NCBI GenBank assembly: GCA_004559785.1
Contig: SFXD01000053.1
Span: forward strand, 1 to 15,534
DNA from: a bacterium
GTDB taxonomy: Bacteria; Bacteroidota; Bacteroidia; Bacteroidales; Bacteroidaceae
Direction: 5' to 3'
DNA length: 15,534 nucleotides
Shown: positions 1 to 8,832 of the stretch, piece after piece
How the letters are laid out: each line of letters opens with the position of its first letter
Position numbering within the stretch: the first letter of the stretch is position 1
Program-made: the position numbers and the translations under genes
The notes under the pieces: generated by a model
The model's database searches: none
Told to the model about the DNA's origin: nothing
Seen by the model: the letters and a program-made list of their open reading frames with translations, nothing else

Positions 1-1
1 C

Positions 2-3000
2 GGAGCAATATCTGGCAAAGTTGAATCCGCTCCAATAGTGACCAACTGCTACAACATCGGTACTGTTAAGGAAACAATCGGTGCCTCAATGAACTTTGTC
101 GCTAACTTTTCAACCTTTAACAATTGCTACTATAACAATTGCTACTATCTGGCAGGCAAGAACAACAATACAGGCAATGCGACCTCTGTGCCCACCAAGG
201 AAGAACTTATCGGAAAATTCGGCACGGCATACGAGGGACTGAAACCATACGTCCCAAGCTTCGACAACGGCTATTACCTGTTGGGTATCGTGCGCGACAT
301 GCAATGGTTCTCGAACATAGTCGGCAACTATCTGTCCGTCAATGCCAGGCAGATAGCAGCCATCGACTTGTCTGGCGTGAACTGGACTCCCATAGGTACA
401 TACGCCAACACCTTCAATGGCTACTACGATGGTGGCTGGTACCCCATCTATAATATCAACCATCCCTTGTTTGGCGTAAGCTATAACGCCCACTTCACAC
501 GCATATCGATAGAGAGCGGCACCATCTCGCCAACGGTAATGGGCAACGGAGAGGTGCAGACGGGCAGCATCGTGGCACAGTCGTGGGCCTCGGACGTAGG
601 CAGCAGCACCATGACCTTCTGCTACAGCCGCGCTATGTTGACGCAGGACGACACGAAATATACGCGTCCCGATGGCACCGAGGTACAGAGCATGGACATT
701 GGCGGACTGGCAGGGCGATATGAAGGAACAATGGAGAATTGCTTCTTTGCCGGCACAATCAACTCCACGCATACCAACAATTCCGTAGGCGGATTGATAG
801 GCGCATGCGGTGACGCCAACAAGACGCATCTGCTGAAGTCGTACGTGGATGCCACCATAAATGCAACCAATCCATACAAGGGCAAATTTGCAGGATGGTT
901 TGATAAAGGCGGCACCATAGAGTATTGCGTAATAAACAACAACTGTGGCATAGATGATCCAGGCGATGGCGGACCATGGGCTGGGACTCACACCGATGCG
1001 ACGCTTGCTGTACTCATCAATACCGATGATTTCTCTACGGGTTACGATTGCTGGGTTTTAAATAAGCGAACATCAGAATCCCCCACATGGTACCAGACGC
1101 TCGGAGTAGATTCTCATCCTGTATGGACGAATGCGAAGGTAGTGTACATGACATCCACTAATATATACTACAACGAAATTGCAGGCTTCACCCACTATGT
1201 GGGCGATGTGTATTCGGGCACCAATGAATGGCTCGGCAGCGAGCCTCCCACTTCCCTGCAATATCCCGGTGGGAGCTGGAAGACAAGTACGGACGACCCA
1301 AGGATGAATGCAGGCGAGCACATCCAGCGCGTGCATGAGCTGGAAAGCGATGTGTGGGTGTTCCCCGGACAGGAGGCAAGGCTGAAGCCTTTCAGCGATT
1401 TTGACCTAGAGGGCAGGACAAATTATTATGAAAACTATGTCCGATGGTACGACTACACGAAAGATGCCAAAAGCAGCAAGCTGGATTTCCCCAACGGACA
1501 GGTAGTACATTCCTTGGAGAAAGGCGTATTAGGAGGGCTATACCTGACCTCAAATCGCAAAAACGGCTCATATTTCATCTATCATTCAGCGGCAGATGCA
1601 ACTGGCGACATTCTGGACGTGATAGCAATGGATGCCTCCGCCACATTATCCGACACGCATCTGACCAGGTCGAACGACAATCCACCAGAAACAGGTATCA
1701 TGACGATTGCGGAGCCTACCCTGCTCTTCCGCCACATCTTCAACGTCAGGAACGCCAAGCTACGTGCCGACGAGATGACCGAAAACACAACGAAAAACAA
1801 CAACTACATAGATGCACACAGTATAAAGCTGATGGCACCAAAGGGAGTTCCCTTCCAGTATCGTCTGGACAGCCCAGAGAGCATCCTGTGGGATGACACT
1901 GCCACGCCTACCGACTACTGGTACAAGAAGTCGGACGAGAGCTATGGCCAGGTGTGGCACTACGTGGTGGAGACCAAATTCAACGGTGTCACGCACGAGA
2001 CAACGAATACAGGGGGCGTGTTTGCATCCATGGAGGAAGGCATGGCGTATACCTACAAGGCGAGGGATAATATGAACATGGTGCTGTACATGCTAAACCC
2101 GCAGGTGGGAACCTACGAAATCACCCTCTATGCAGCAGACAAGAACGGCAACAAAATAAACATCCAGGGGACGAGCAGCCCCATCAGGCTGATGAAATAT
2201 ACCCTGGAGGTGATGGATGAGAAGGAGGGTAACATGGTAACTGAGGAGGACCTGTATGCAGAAGCCAACAAGACCAAGTACCAGCACCAATGGCCGTCGG
2301 TGATGCGTGAATTCTATGGTTTGCCCAAGACATCCGTTACATTCGACAACATCGACCCCGCGCTCTGCATAGACACCTATGATGCAGAGAACGCCCTCTT
2401 GGGCAAGATATACCGCTGGCCGCGCAAGTGGGAGGAGTCCTCATACGCCTTCGGCTACGACAAGCGGTATGACTACAACATGTACGTGGTTGCAAACAAT
2501 GCCCTTGCCACGCCTTACCACGCAGGATGCAGCAATCTGTCGCAGGATGCAGCATATCCATACAAGGACTATGTCATGTACGACCGCCTGTATGCCGACA
2601 CTAAGGGCAAGCAGCAGGGCTTTTTCTACTACACCAATGCCGCCAGCGACCCTGGGCGCATGACGGTGCTCAACATCGGAAAGAACTTCTGTACGGGCAC
2701 AGAGGTCTTTGTCTCCGCATGGGTCAAGGAGTTTTCCGCCACAGACGAGACTGCCAACGTGGTCTTCTCCTTCAAGGGTGTGGACGCAAACGGGAAGGAA
2801 ACCACCATCAGCAGCTTCGTGACGGGATATGTAACAGGCGGTTTCAATACCAAGACTGGGTATCAGAATGGTGATGCAGGAGCAGCCAACAATCCCGACG
2901 ACCGTGGCAAGTGGATGCACGTGTACTACCATTTCCCAGCCGACGGACATGGCTATGACCATTACGTCATCTCAGTGGAGAACAACTGCGTGTCGTCCGG

Positions 3001-6000
3001 CGGTGCCGACTATGCCATAGACAACATAGAGGCTTTCGTCTGCCGCCCCACGGTGGAGGCACGCCAACTGAAGCCCGTCTGCAACGGGTCTGTCTCTACC
3101 AACCTGTTGCTCACCGTTGACTTCGACCGCCTGCTGAAGGCTTTCTCCAAGAAAGAGGCTACTACAGAGAGTGACAGAACCTCCCAGACGTTGGACTATT
3201 GCTTCGTGCGCAAGGAGGTGTATCAGGAGGAGTTTAACCGACAGAAGGCGGCAGGCAAGACGGTCATAGAGGCGGATTCACTTGCGTTCGACAAGGCACT
3301 GGTGAGGGGTGCATACGGCACGAACGACCCCTCACAGCCCACATACACCTACGGACAGCTGACATACAGCACGCACTACGACAGCAACCCGAGATACGAC
3401 ACAAACAACGAGAGCAACTGGGTCAAGCGGCAGGCCATGAGCATGGATCCTGTCAACGGATTGCGTGCCCTCGTCTTCCCAAGCGATGCCAACGACACCG
3501 ACATGAAGGTAGGCTCCACATACATGATTTCCATCATCGACCACAATAGCAAAACCCCGGGGGCAGGCAAGTTCCGCTTCTACGACGAGTGCAGCAAGGT
3601 GAGCGAGTTTACGGTAATCTTTTCGGGCGAGGTGAAGGTGGACGGCAAGCTGCAGAGCAAGGAGGACGGGGCAAGCGTGTGCGCCAACCAGAAGCCCGTC
3701 ATCACCATCGACCTCAACGGCATTGGCGTAGGCGGTGAACTGCATAAGATAGAGAATGCCTATTTCGACTGGTACTACGGCCCACTGTATGCCACCTCAG
3801 GGTACGACGGCTGTTTCACGGGTGCCGAGTATAACCACGTGCAGCTGAAGGATGCCCTTGCTTTTTTCCGCATGGTGTATTACGAGGCAACGGAGGCTGA
3901 TTTCCGCAACACCTCGAAATGTCCCGTCAATGACAAATACAGGCAAGAGCACTACGAGTGCATCAAGCACTTCCTCGACGAGGGACTGCTCGGCCTATAC
4001 CTGAAGTCCAACAATGTCTCCACCATGGAGCAGTTCAACAAGCAGTTTGAGGCGAACGAGAAGTTCTACATCGTGGCAATGCCCTTCGACCCGGCGCCAG
4101 CCTTAGGGTACAAGTACTGCCTGGAGCCCATACAGATTACCATCAACCTCAACACACGCCAGCCGCACATGAAGGATGGCGACGACCAGGGCATCATCAC
4201 CTATCCCTCCACTATGGCGGACGTGCCACTGCGCATAGGGCTACGCCAGCTTTGGAAGGCAAGGATGGAGGACGAGGGGACATTGGAATCCGTAAAGGGA
4301 ACCAGCGTCGACAACTATGTCTTCCTGCCATTGAGGGAAATCTCTCCCGAGACCCCGGGCGTGAAGACCTTGATAGAGAAGTCCGACGACGACTTCATCT
4401 ACTTGACAGCCTCAGATGACCCCAACGTAGCGGCCGGAAAGTCGGGTGCGCTGAGGGCAAGTACGGAGGCTTCGGAAAGCGATGTCAGGATAATAGGCAG
4501 GGTGGTGGACATAACTGCCGACCGTGACGACAAGACGAACAACAAGTGCCACCTGGGCTTCATCAAGAACTTCAAGTTCAGGGAAGGCTACTCGTATACC
4601 ATCAAGTTCCACTTCCAGGAAAACTATTCCGGCGTGCCTGGAGACCACAGCGACGTATGCCCCGGCGACGTGGTATGCACCATATTGGTAGTGCCCGAAT
4701 ACCAGAAGTGGACCGGAGCGGTGAACGGAGACTGGAACAACGACGGCAACTGGGAGCGTGTCTCCAAGGCAGACCTGAATGTGACGGGCGACGAATGGAA
4801 CGACTTCGTCACGGACGGCGGAACGCCGGGCAACTATGCCAACGACAACAGCAGGAGCTTCGTGCCAGCCGACTTCACCAAGGTGATAGTTCCGGCAGAG
4901 GCCGCTAAAATATCAAGTCTGTACGACCTCAGGACAGGAAATGTCCACAACGTGAAATTCACGGGAGTACCACAAGAGACTCCTTTCATCTACTCCCTGC
5001 AGCGAGGCGAAGGCTTGGGTACTGCCACAGCCACGGAGAACATCAATTTCCACATGTCGTCGGTGGACATCGCCGGTGGCAACGTGGCTTGCCGTACATG
5101 GTACGACCATACATGCCAGCAAATCCACTTCAAGCCCAACGCCGAGTTGCTGTACCAGCAGTACCTCGACTACGAGAAGGCATGGGTAGACATAGAACTG
5201 ATACCGTCACGGTGGTATACGCTCGTATCGCCGTTGAAGGGTGTCGTGGCAGGAGACATGTACCTGCCCTCTGCCACCGGCAGGCAGGAGACACCTCTCT
5301 TCCAGCCCATCACCTATAACACCACCGACTACAACCGCTTCAATCCCGCCGTGTACCAGCGTGGATGGGACAAGGCCAAGGCTACGGTCTACGAACTGGA
5401 CGGCAGTAGTTCGGAGGTAATGGTGAAGACCTCCTGGAGCCATGTGTACAACGACGTGAACGAGGCATATGCGCCAGGCAACGGCTTCAGCATCAAGGCA
5501 GAATTGCCGGATGGCGTACCACTGGGGACGAAGGTGCTGTTCCGCCTGCCCAAGGATGACAAGGAATATCTGTACTTCAACTCCGCAGGGGACCATTCCG
5601 GAAACAAGACAGAAATCGTTGCCGGCAGCGAGACACGAAGCTACAGGCTCCATGACCTGACAGATGACATTGTTCCCGTACAGACGCAAACCTCGGGCAA
5701 ATACTTCCTCATAGGCAACCCCTTCATGTGCCATCTTGACATGGCAGAGTTCTTCTCCCAGAACACGCAGTTCGAGCCCAAGTACTGGCTCATGACTTCA
5801 CAGGGGCAGACTTCCGCCATCATGGACGAGACTACGGGCGGATTCGTCGGCTCTGCCACGGGTACCATACCTCCGCTGCAAGGATTCTTCGTCGAACTGA
5901 AGGATGCAGGAACGAGCGTGCAGCCTACCTTTACCTCCAGTATGATGACGGATACAGGCAGGTATCAGCAGGGAGACAACTCGGGACTGCTTGACAGGGA

Positions 6001-6703
6001 ATACTACTGGAAGCCAGAAAATGGTAACGGCAACGGGACAATGGGAACAAGGACTTCATCCTCCGCATCGTCGGTGATGTGCATTACCGCCACGGACAAC
6101 GGCAAGGTCATGTCGCAGGCTATGGTTTGCCTCTCGCCTGGCTCTGACCCGGGTTATGATGCCGCCGAGGATGTGCAGTTGTTTGACGTAGGACTTTCCG
6201 TCCAGCCCCATGTATATACCGTTAGTGGGAGGACGGCTGCTACGGTCAACGTACTGCCGCGTGTCGACGGCAGGATTCCCATAGGCGTTGTAGGCAAGGG
6301 TAACGTCACGGCACTGACCTTCAACGGGGTCAATGCCATGCAGGACGAGTGGAACGGAGTCATGCTCTACGATGATGCCAAGAAGGACAGTATCCCACTG
6401 TATGAAGGAATGAAGTATGAGGTCAGCGGAAGCCTCGAAGGCCGCCTGTACCTGACGAGGGGCAACGTGGGCGACGGCTTGTACCCCGACGACATAGTGA
6501 TACGGGAAGATGGTCGCAAGGTGAGCGTCTTGTCCATGCCGCAGGATATGAGGGTCGAGGTATCTACCACCGACGGTACAGTACAGGCCAAGGCGGCAGG
6601 GCAATCGGGTTGTGTGACCGTGACGTTGCCCAAGGGAGGTGTCTACGTGGTAAGGGCAATGGGAGAATCGAAGACCTTATGCAAGAAGGTAATATTAAAA
6701 TAA
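2..6703 (+). CDS. Giant exported surface protein with GLUG-like repeats and T9SS-type C-terminus (5' partial)
   Basis: The reading frame is open from base 2 to the TAA at 6701-6703, giving 2233 visible residues. The true start lies left of the window, and the GTG at 38 is only an internal codon. The N-terminal part (about bases 2-960) has GLUG-like beta-helix signatures: NCYNIGTV near the start, an FNGYYDGG lead-in near 413, and GGLAGRYEG and VGGLIGAC near 695-815. A possible jelly-roll, carbohydrate-binding-like segment spans about 2575-3050 and ends DNIEAFVC. A WxG..N.DWNN..NW motif, common in Bacteroidota surface proteins, is at 4709-4753, and a LIGNPF motif is near 5708. The last about 75 residues end in GGVYVVRAMG...KKVILK, which resembles a type A type IX secretion sorting domain, so export and surface attachment are inferred. 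I counted about 32 cysteines. The ligand is unknown; adhesion or glycan binding is a guess. The next gene overlaps the 3' end. Confidence 0.8.
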   Translation, partial: GAISGKVESAPIVTNCYNIGTVKETIGASMNFVANFSTFNNCYYNNCYYLAGKNNNTGNATSVPTKEELIGKFGTAYEGLKPYVPSFDNGYYLLGIVRDMQWFSNIVGNYLSVNARQIAAIDLSGVNWTPIGTYANTFNGYYDGGWYPIYNINHPLFGVSYNAHFTRISIESGTISPTVMGNGEVQTGSIVAQSWASDVGSSTMTFCYSRAMLTQDDTKYTRPDGTEVQSMDIGGLAGRYEGTMENCFFAGTINSTHTNNSVGGLIGACGDANKTHLLKSYVDATINATNPYKGKFAGWFDKGGTIEYCVINNNCGIDDPGDGGPWAGTHTDATLAVLINTDDFSTGYDCWVLNKRTSESPTWYQTLGVDSHPVWTNAKVVYMTSTNIYYNEIAGFTHYVGDVYSGTNEWLGSEPPTSLQYPGGSWKTSTDDPRMNAGEHIQRVHELESDVWVFPGQEARLKPFSDFDLEGRTNYYENYVRWYDYTKDAKSSKLDFPNGQVVHSLEKGVLGGLYLTSNRKNGSYFIYHSAADATGDILDVIAMDASATLSDTHLTRSNDNPPETGIMTIAEPTLLFRHIFNVRNAKLRADEMTENTTKNNNYIDAHSIKLMAPKGVPFQYRLDSPESILWDDTATPTDYWYKKSDESYGQVWHYVVETKFNGVTHETTNTGGVFASMEEGMAYTYKARDNMNMVLYMLNPQVGTYEITLYAADKNGNKINIQGTSSPIRLMKYTLEVMDEKEGNMVTEEDLYAEANKTKYQHQWPSVMREFYGLPKTSVTFDNIDPALCIDTYDAENALLGKIYRWPRKWEESSYAFGYDKRYDYNMYVVANNALATPYHAGCSNLSQDAAYPYKDYVMYDRLYADTKGKQQGFFYYTNAASDPGRMTVLNIGKNFCTGTEVFVSAWVKEFSATDETANVVFSFKGVDANGKETTISSFVTGYVTGGFNTKTGYQNGDAGAANNPDDRGKWMHVYYHFPADGHGYDHYVISVENNCVSSGGADYAIDNIEAFVCRPTVEARQLKPVCNGSVSTNLLLTVDFDRLLKAFSKKEATTESDRTSQTLDYCFVRKEVYQEEFNRQKAAGKTVIEADSLAFDKALVRGAYGTNDPSQPTYTYGQLTYSTHYDSNPRYDTNNESNWVKRQAMSMDPVNGLRALVFPSDANDTDMKVGSTYMISIIDHNSKTPGAGKFRFYDECSKVSEFTVIFSGEVKVDGKLQSKEDGASVCANQKPVITIDLNGIGVGGELHKIENAYFDWYYGPLYATSGYDGCFTGAEYNHVQLKDALAFFRMVYYEATEADFRNTSKCPVNDKYRQEHYECIKHFLDEGLLGLYLKSNNVSTMEQFNKQFEANEKFYIVAMPFDPAPALGYKYCLEPIQITINLNTRQPHMKDGDDQGIITYPSTMADVPLRIGLRQLWKARMEDEGTLESVKGTSVDNYVFLPLREISPETPGVKTLIEKSDDDFIYLTASDDPNVAAGKSGALRASTEASESDVRIIGRVVDITADRDDKTNNKCHLGFIKNFKFREGYSYTIKFHFQENYSGVPGDHSDVCPGDVVCTILVVPEYQKWTGAVNGDWNNDGNWERVSKADLNVTGDEWNDFVTDGGTPGNYANDNSRSFVPADFTKVIVPAEAAKISSLYDLRTGNVHNVKFTGVPQETPFIYSLQRGEGLGTATATENINFHMSSVDIAGGNVACRTWYDHTCQQIHFKPNAELLYQQYLDYEKAWVDIELIPSRWYTLVSPLKGVVAGDMYLPSATGRQETPLFQPITYNTTDYNRFNPAVYQRGWDKAKATVYELDGSSSEVMVKTSWSHVYNDVNEAYAPGNGFSIKAELPDGVPLGTKVLFRLPKDDKEYLYFNSAGDHSGNKTEIVAGSETRSYRLHDLTDDIVPVQTQTSGKYFLIGNPFMCHLDMAEFFSQNTQFEPKYWLMTSQGQTSAIMDETTGGFVGSATGTIPPLQGFFVELKDAGTSVQPTFTSSMMTDTGRYQQGDNSGLLDREYYWKPENGNGNGTMGTRTSSSASSVMCITATDNGKVMSQAMVCLSPGSDPGYDAAEDVQLFDVGLSVQPHVYTVSGRTAATVNVLPRVDGRIPIGVVGKGNVTALTFNGVNAMQDEWNGVMLYDDAKKDSIPLYEGMKYEVSGSLEGRLYLTRGNVGDGLYPDDIVIREDGRKVSVLSMPQDMRVEVSTTDGTVQAKAAGQSGCVTVTLPKGGVYVVRAMGESKTLCKKVILK
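119..148 (+). repeat. Perfect 15-bp tandem duplication inside the giant gene
   Basis: The 15 bases at 119-133 (AACAATTGCTACTAT) are repeated exactly at 134-148. The copy is in frame, so the protein reads NNCYYNNCYY and gains one extra cysteine. A perfect duplication in a cysteine/tyrosine-rich repeat region suggests recent slippage and possible length variation between strains. Confidence 0.9.
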
Positions 6704-7233
6704 GGTATAGGGTTGGCACGATGCCAGTTGCGGCATGTGCCTTGATGCTTGCCCTCTCGACGTTGCTGTACTCATGCTTCAGGGAAGAAAGTCCCGAACC
6801 TGTGCAACGTGTAGCAGTAGGAGACAGGTTGCCGGCATTGTCGCTGACGCTGGATGACGGCAGTACGGTGACAAATGAGGATTTCAACGGGAAGGCAGTT
6901 CTCATAGCATTGTTCAGCGTAAAGTGTGGCGACTGCAGGAAGGAACTGCCCGAGGTAGAACGGCTGTACAGGGCGTTGCAGGACAGGGATGACGTATTGA
7001 TAATAGGTATCAGCAGGGCAGAGGGCGAAGACTTGGTGGCACCCGTCTGGGAGGAACTGTCCCTGACCTTCCCTTATTCAGCACAGCAGGACGACAAGGT
7101 CTACCGCAAGTTTGCCGACAGCGTGGTACCGCGCATCTTCATTGCCGACAGGCAGGGAAGGGTAGTGGCGTGTTTCGACGACACCAACATGCCTTCGGCG
7201 GAACTCCTGCTCAAGGTCGTCGGTTCAGTCTGA
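6679..7233 (+). CDS. TlpA/ResA-like thioredoxin-fold lipoprotein
   Basis: This 184-residue protein is probably an extracytoplasmic thiol-disulfide oxidoreductase. A signal peptide with basic n-region (KIRYR) and hydrophobic core ends in the lipobox LYSC, with Cys33 as the lipidated residue. The thioredoxin-like domain follows: VKCGDC places a CxxC active site at Cys83-Cys86, and VVPRIFI places the expected cis-proline at Pro151. This is the AhpC/TSA-TlpA layout. I chose the ATG at 6679 because it supplies the positive n-region. The ATG at 6721 would leave a signal peptide without basic residues, and the frame also opens further upstream at 6610. With the 6679 start the gene overlaps the giant gene by 25 bases, which suggests coupled translation. 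Its 3' end overlaps the convergent gldH by 23 bases. The partner is unknown; reduction or isomerisation of disulfides in the cysteine-containing upstream product is an inference. Confidence 0.85.
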   Translation: MQEGNIKIRYRVGTMPVAACALMLALSTLLYSCFREESPEPVQRVAVGDRLPALSLTLDDGSTVTNEDFNGKAVLIALFSVKCGDCRKELPEVERLYRALQDRDDVLIIGISRAEGEDLVAPVWEELSLTFPYSAQQDDKVYRKFADSVVPRIFIADRQGRVVACFDDTNMPSAELLLKVVGSV

Positions 7234-7675
7234 ATCCTACGTCCGATATGCCTGGCAGCATGCCCTGGTGCATGAGATGTGACATCCGTATCTCTCCATC
7301 CTGTCCCTTGGCGAGGTGAACCGGCAATCGCTCCGACTCGCAGTTGAGCAGGTTGCGGCCCTTGCCACAAAGCTTGCCCGTAGAATCAGCCATCTGTATG
7401 CAGAATGTGTCGGAACGTACCACCTCAGGGGAATGCAGGCGTTGTTCCACAAGGATGTACAGATATGCGTACGGATACTTCTTGTTGGTACGCACGTCGG
7501 CATACAGTCCATAGATGCCCTCCTCTGCCACCTCCCCGAGATGCAGTATGACGGTGTCGGCCTTGTCCCAGCTCATGGAAGGTATATGGCGGTAGGCATG
7601 CCTTACGTCCTCGTGCCGGCACGATGCCAGGGAAAGGGAGAGTATGAGGGCGAGGTAGGTTACGGTTCGGCGCAT
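7211..7675 (-). CDS. gldH: GldH family lipoprotein
   Basis: The 154-residue protein starts with two arginines, a hydrophobic stretch and the lipobox LASC (Cys19), so it should be an envelope lipoprotein. The remainder matches my recollection of the GldH gliding-motility lipoprotein family: MSWDKADTV near the start, an EEGIYGLYADVRTN segment, PYAYLYILV, and later DSTGKLCGKG. GldH is needed for gliding in Flavobacterium, but homologues occur in non-gliding Bacteroidales, so motility should not be assumed here. It is the last gene of the metF-holB-ricT-gldH operon, 10 bases after ricT. The ATG at 7675 immediately precedes the signal peptide, so the start is firm. The stop lies inside the 3' end of the convergent thioredoxin-like gene, an unusually tight convergent arrangement. 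I am fairly sure of the family and unsure of the cellular role. Confidence 0.82.
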   Translation of the reverse strand: MRRTVTYLALILSLSLASCRHEDVRHAYRHIPSMSWDKADTVILHLGEVAEEGIYGLYADVRTNKKYPYAYLYILVEQRLHSPEVVRSDTFCIQMADSTGKLCGKGRNLLNCESERLPVHLAKGQDGEIRMSHLMHQGMLPGISDVGFRLNRRP

Positions 7676-7685
7676 ACGTCACACA

Positions 7686-8813
7686 CTATCCTTTTGCCTC
7701 TCCCTGCGGAGCATTGCCTTCTGATGTCTTTTTCTTCTTTTTTTTCTTCTTCTTCCTGTCGAAGCGGTGCAGGTCGTCCTGCGTGGCAAGGTCTACTGGT
7801 CTTGCATCTTCCTTGCGTCCGCCTTCTTCAAGGGACTCAGGCTTCTCGCCGTTACGGTTCATCTCAATTACCTTCAGAGCCCTTTCGGCAGGTATGGTGA
7901 CTATGTTCGCGGCAATTCGCTTGTCCGTAGAATAGCTGACCATGCCGCTGAGGATGTCCGCCTTGAAGAAATAGTAGTCGCCATCGGCAATCTGTAGTAC
8001 GGCATCCCTTGGGGGAAGAAGCCTTGATGCCTCCACGTATTGGTCAACCTCATAGTTCATGCAGCACTTCAGCTTGGCGCACTGCCCTGCCATCTTCTGC
8101 GGATTGAGGCTGAGGTCCTGGAACCGAGCCGCCCCCGTCCCCACGCTTACGAAGTTCTTCATCCACGTGGAGCAGCACAGTTCCCTGCCACAAGGTCCGA
8201 AGCCTCCTATTCGCCCTGCCTCCTGTCGCGCGCCAATCTGCTTCATCTCTATGCGCACCTTGAAGGCTTCTGCCAAGACCTTGATGAGCTGGCGGAAATC
8301 CACCCTGCCATCGGCAATGTAATAGAATATCGCCTTGCCTCCGTCGCCCTGGTATTCAACGTCGCCTATCTTCATGTCCAACCCAAGGTCCTTGGCTATC
8401 TGGCGCGACCTTATCATGGTGTCGTGCTCCCTGGACTTGGCCTCCTCGTAGCGTTCCATGTCATTGGGACGTGCCTTGCGATAGATGCGGCGTATCTCCT
8501 CGTTGCTCTTCAGGTTCGCCTTCTTCATTTGCAGCGGGACCAGTTTGCCCGTAAGCGACACGGTGCCTATGTCATGCCCTGCGGCAGCCTCCACCGCCAC
8601 TATGTCTCCCTTCTCAAGCGGAAGGTTGTTGATGTTGTGGAAATAGCCTTTTCGGGTATTCTTGAACTGGACCTCCACAAGGTCTGTCACTTCCTGATTG
8701 CCGGGGATGTCGGCAAGGTAGTCGTATGTGTTTAGCTGGGCATAGTGTCCCGTGTTGCAACTTCTGGCACAGAATCCGTGCCCGGGACATCCACATCTAT
8801 ATCTATTGTCCAT
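7686..8813 (-). CDS. ricT: RicT/YaaT (PSP1 domain) family protein
   Basis: This 375-residue protein contains the PSP1 domain. The diagnostic cysteines are in GFGPCGRELCC (Cys208, 213, 214) and in SLNPQKMAGQCAKLKCCMNYE (Cys245, 250, 251, split by one loop). In Bacillus, RicT works with RicA and RicF in a complex that binds [4Fe-4S] clusters and affects RNase Y processing; the role in Bacteroidota is not established to my knowledge. There is an N-terminal extension with four further cysteines (7, 9, 15, 19), possibly a second metal site. The C-terminus carries nine consecutive lysines (354-362) encoded by an A-rich tract, then a short hydrophilic tail. The gene begins 19 bases after holB and ends 10 bases before gldH, so it is an operon member. 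Linkage of PSP1 proteins to holB is also known in Bacillus, which supports the call. The ATG start has no clear Shine-Dalgarno. Confidence 0.9.
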   Translation of the reverse strand: MDNRYRCGCPGHGFCARSCNTGHYAQLNTYDYLADIPGNQEVTDLVEVQFKNTRKGYFHNINNLPLEKGDIVAVEAAAGHDIGTVSLTGKLVPLQMKKANLKSNEEIRRIYRKARPNDMERYEEAKSREHDTMIRSRQIAKDLGLDMKIGDVEYQGDGGKAIFYYIADGRVDFRQLIKVLAEAFKVRIEMKQIGARQEAGRIGGFGPCGRELCCSTWMKNFVSVGTGAARFQDLSLNPQKMAGQCAKLKCCMNYEVDQYVEASRLLPPRDAVLQIADGDYYFFKADILSGMVSYSTDKRIAANIVTIPAERALKVIEMNRNGEKPESLEEGGRKEDARPVDLATQDDLHRFDRKKKKKKKKKTSEGNAPQGEAKG

Positions 8814-8832
8814 ATATCTTGTTTGCTTATCA

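Noticed and set aside
110..991. 293-codon minus-strand frame opposite the giant gene
   Set aside because: It is an antisense shadow with no domain, while the plus strand encodes clear GLUG-like repeats.
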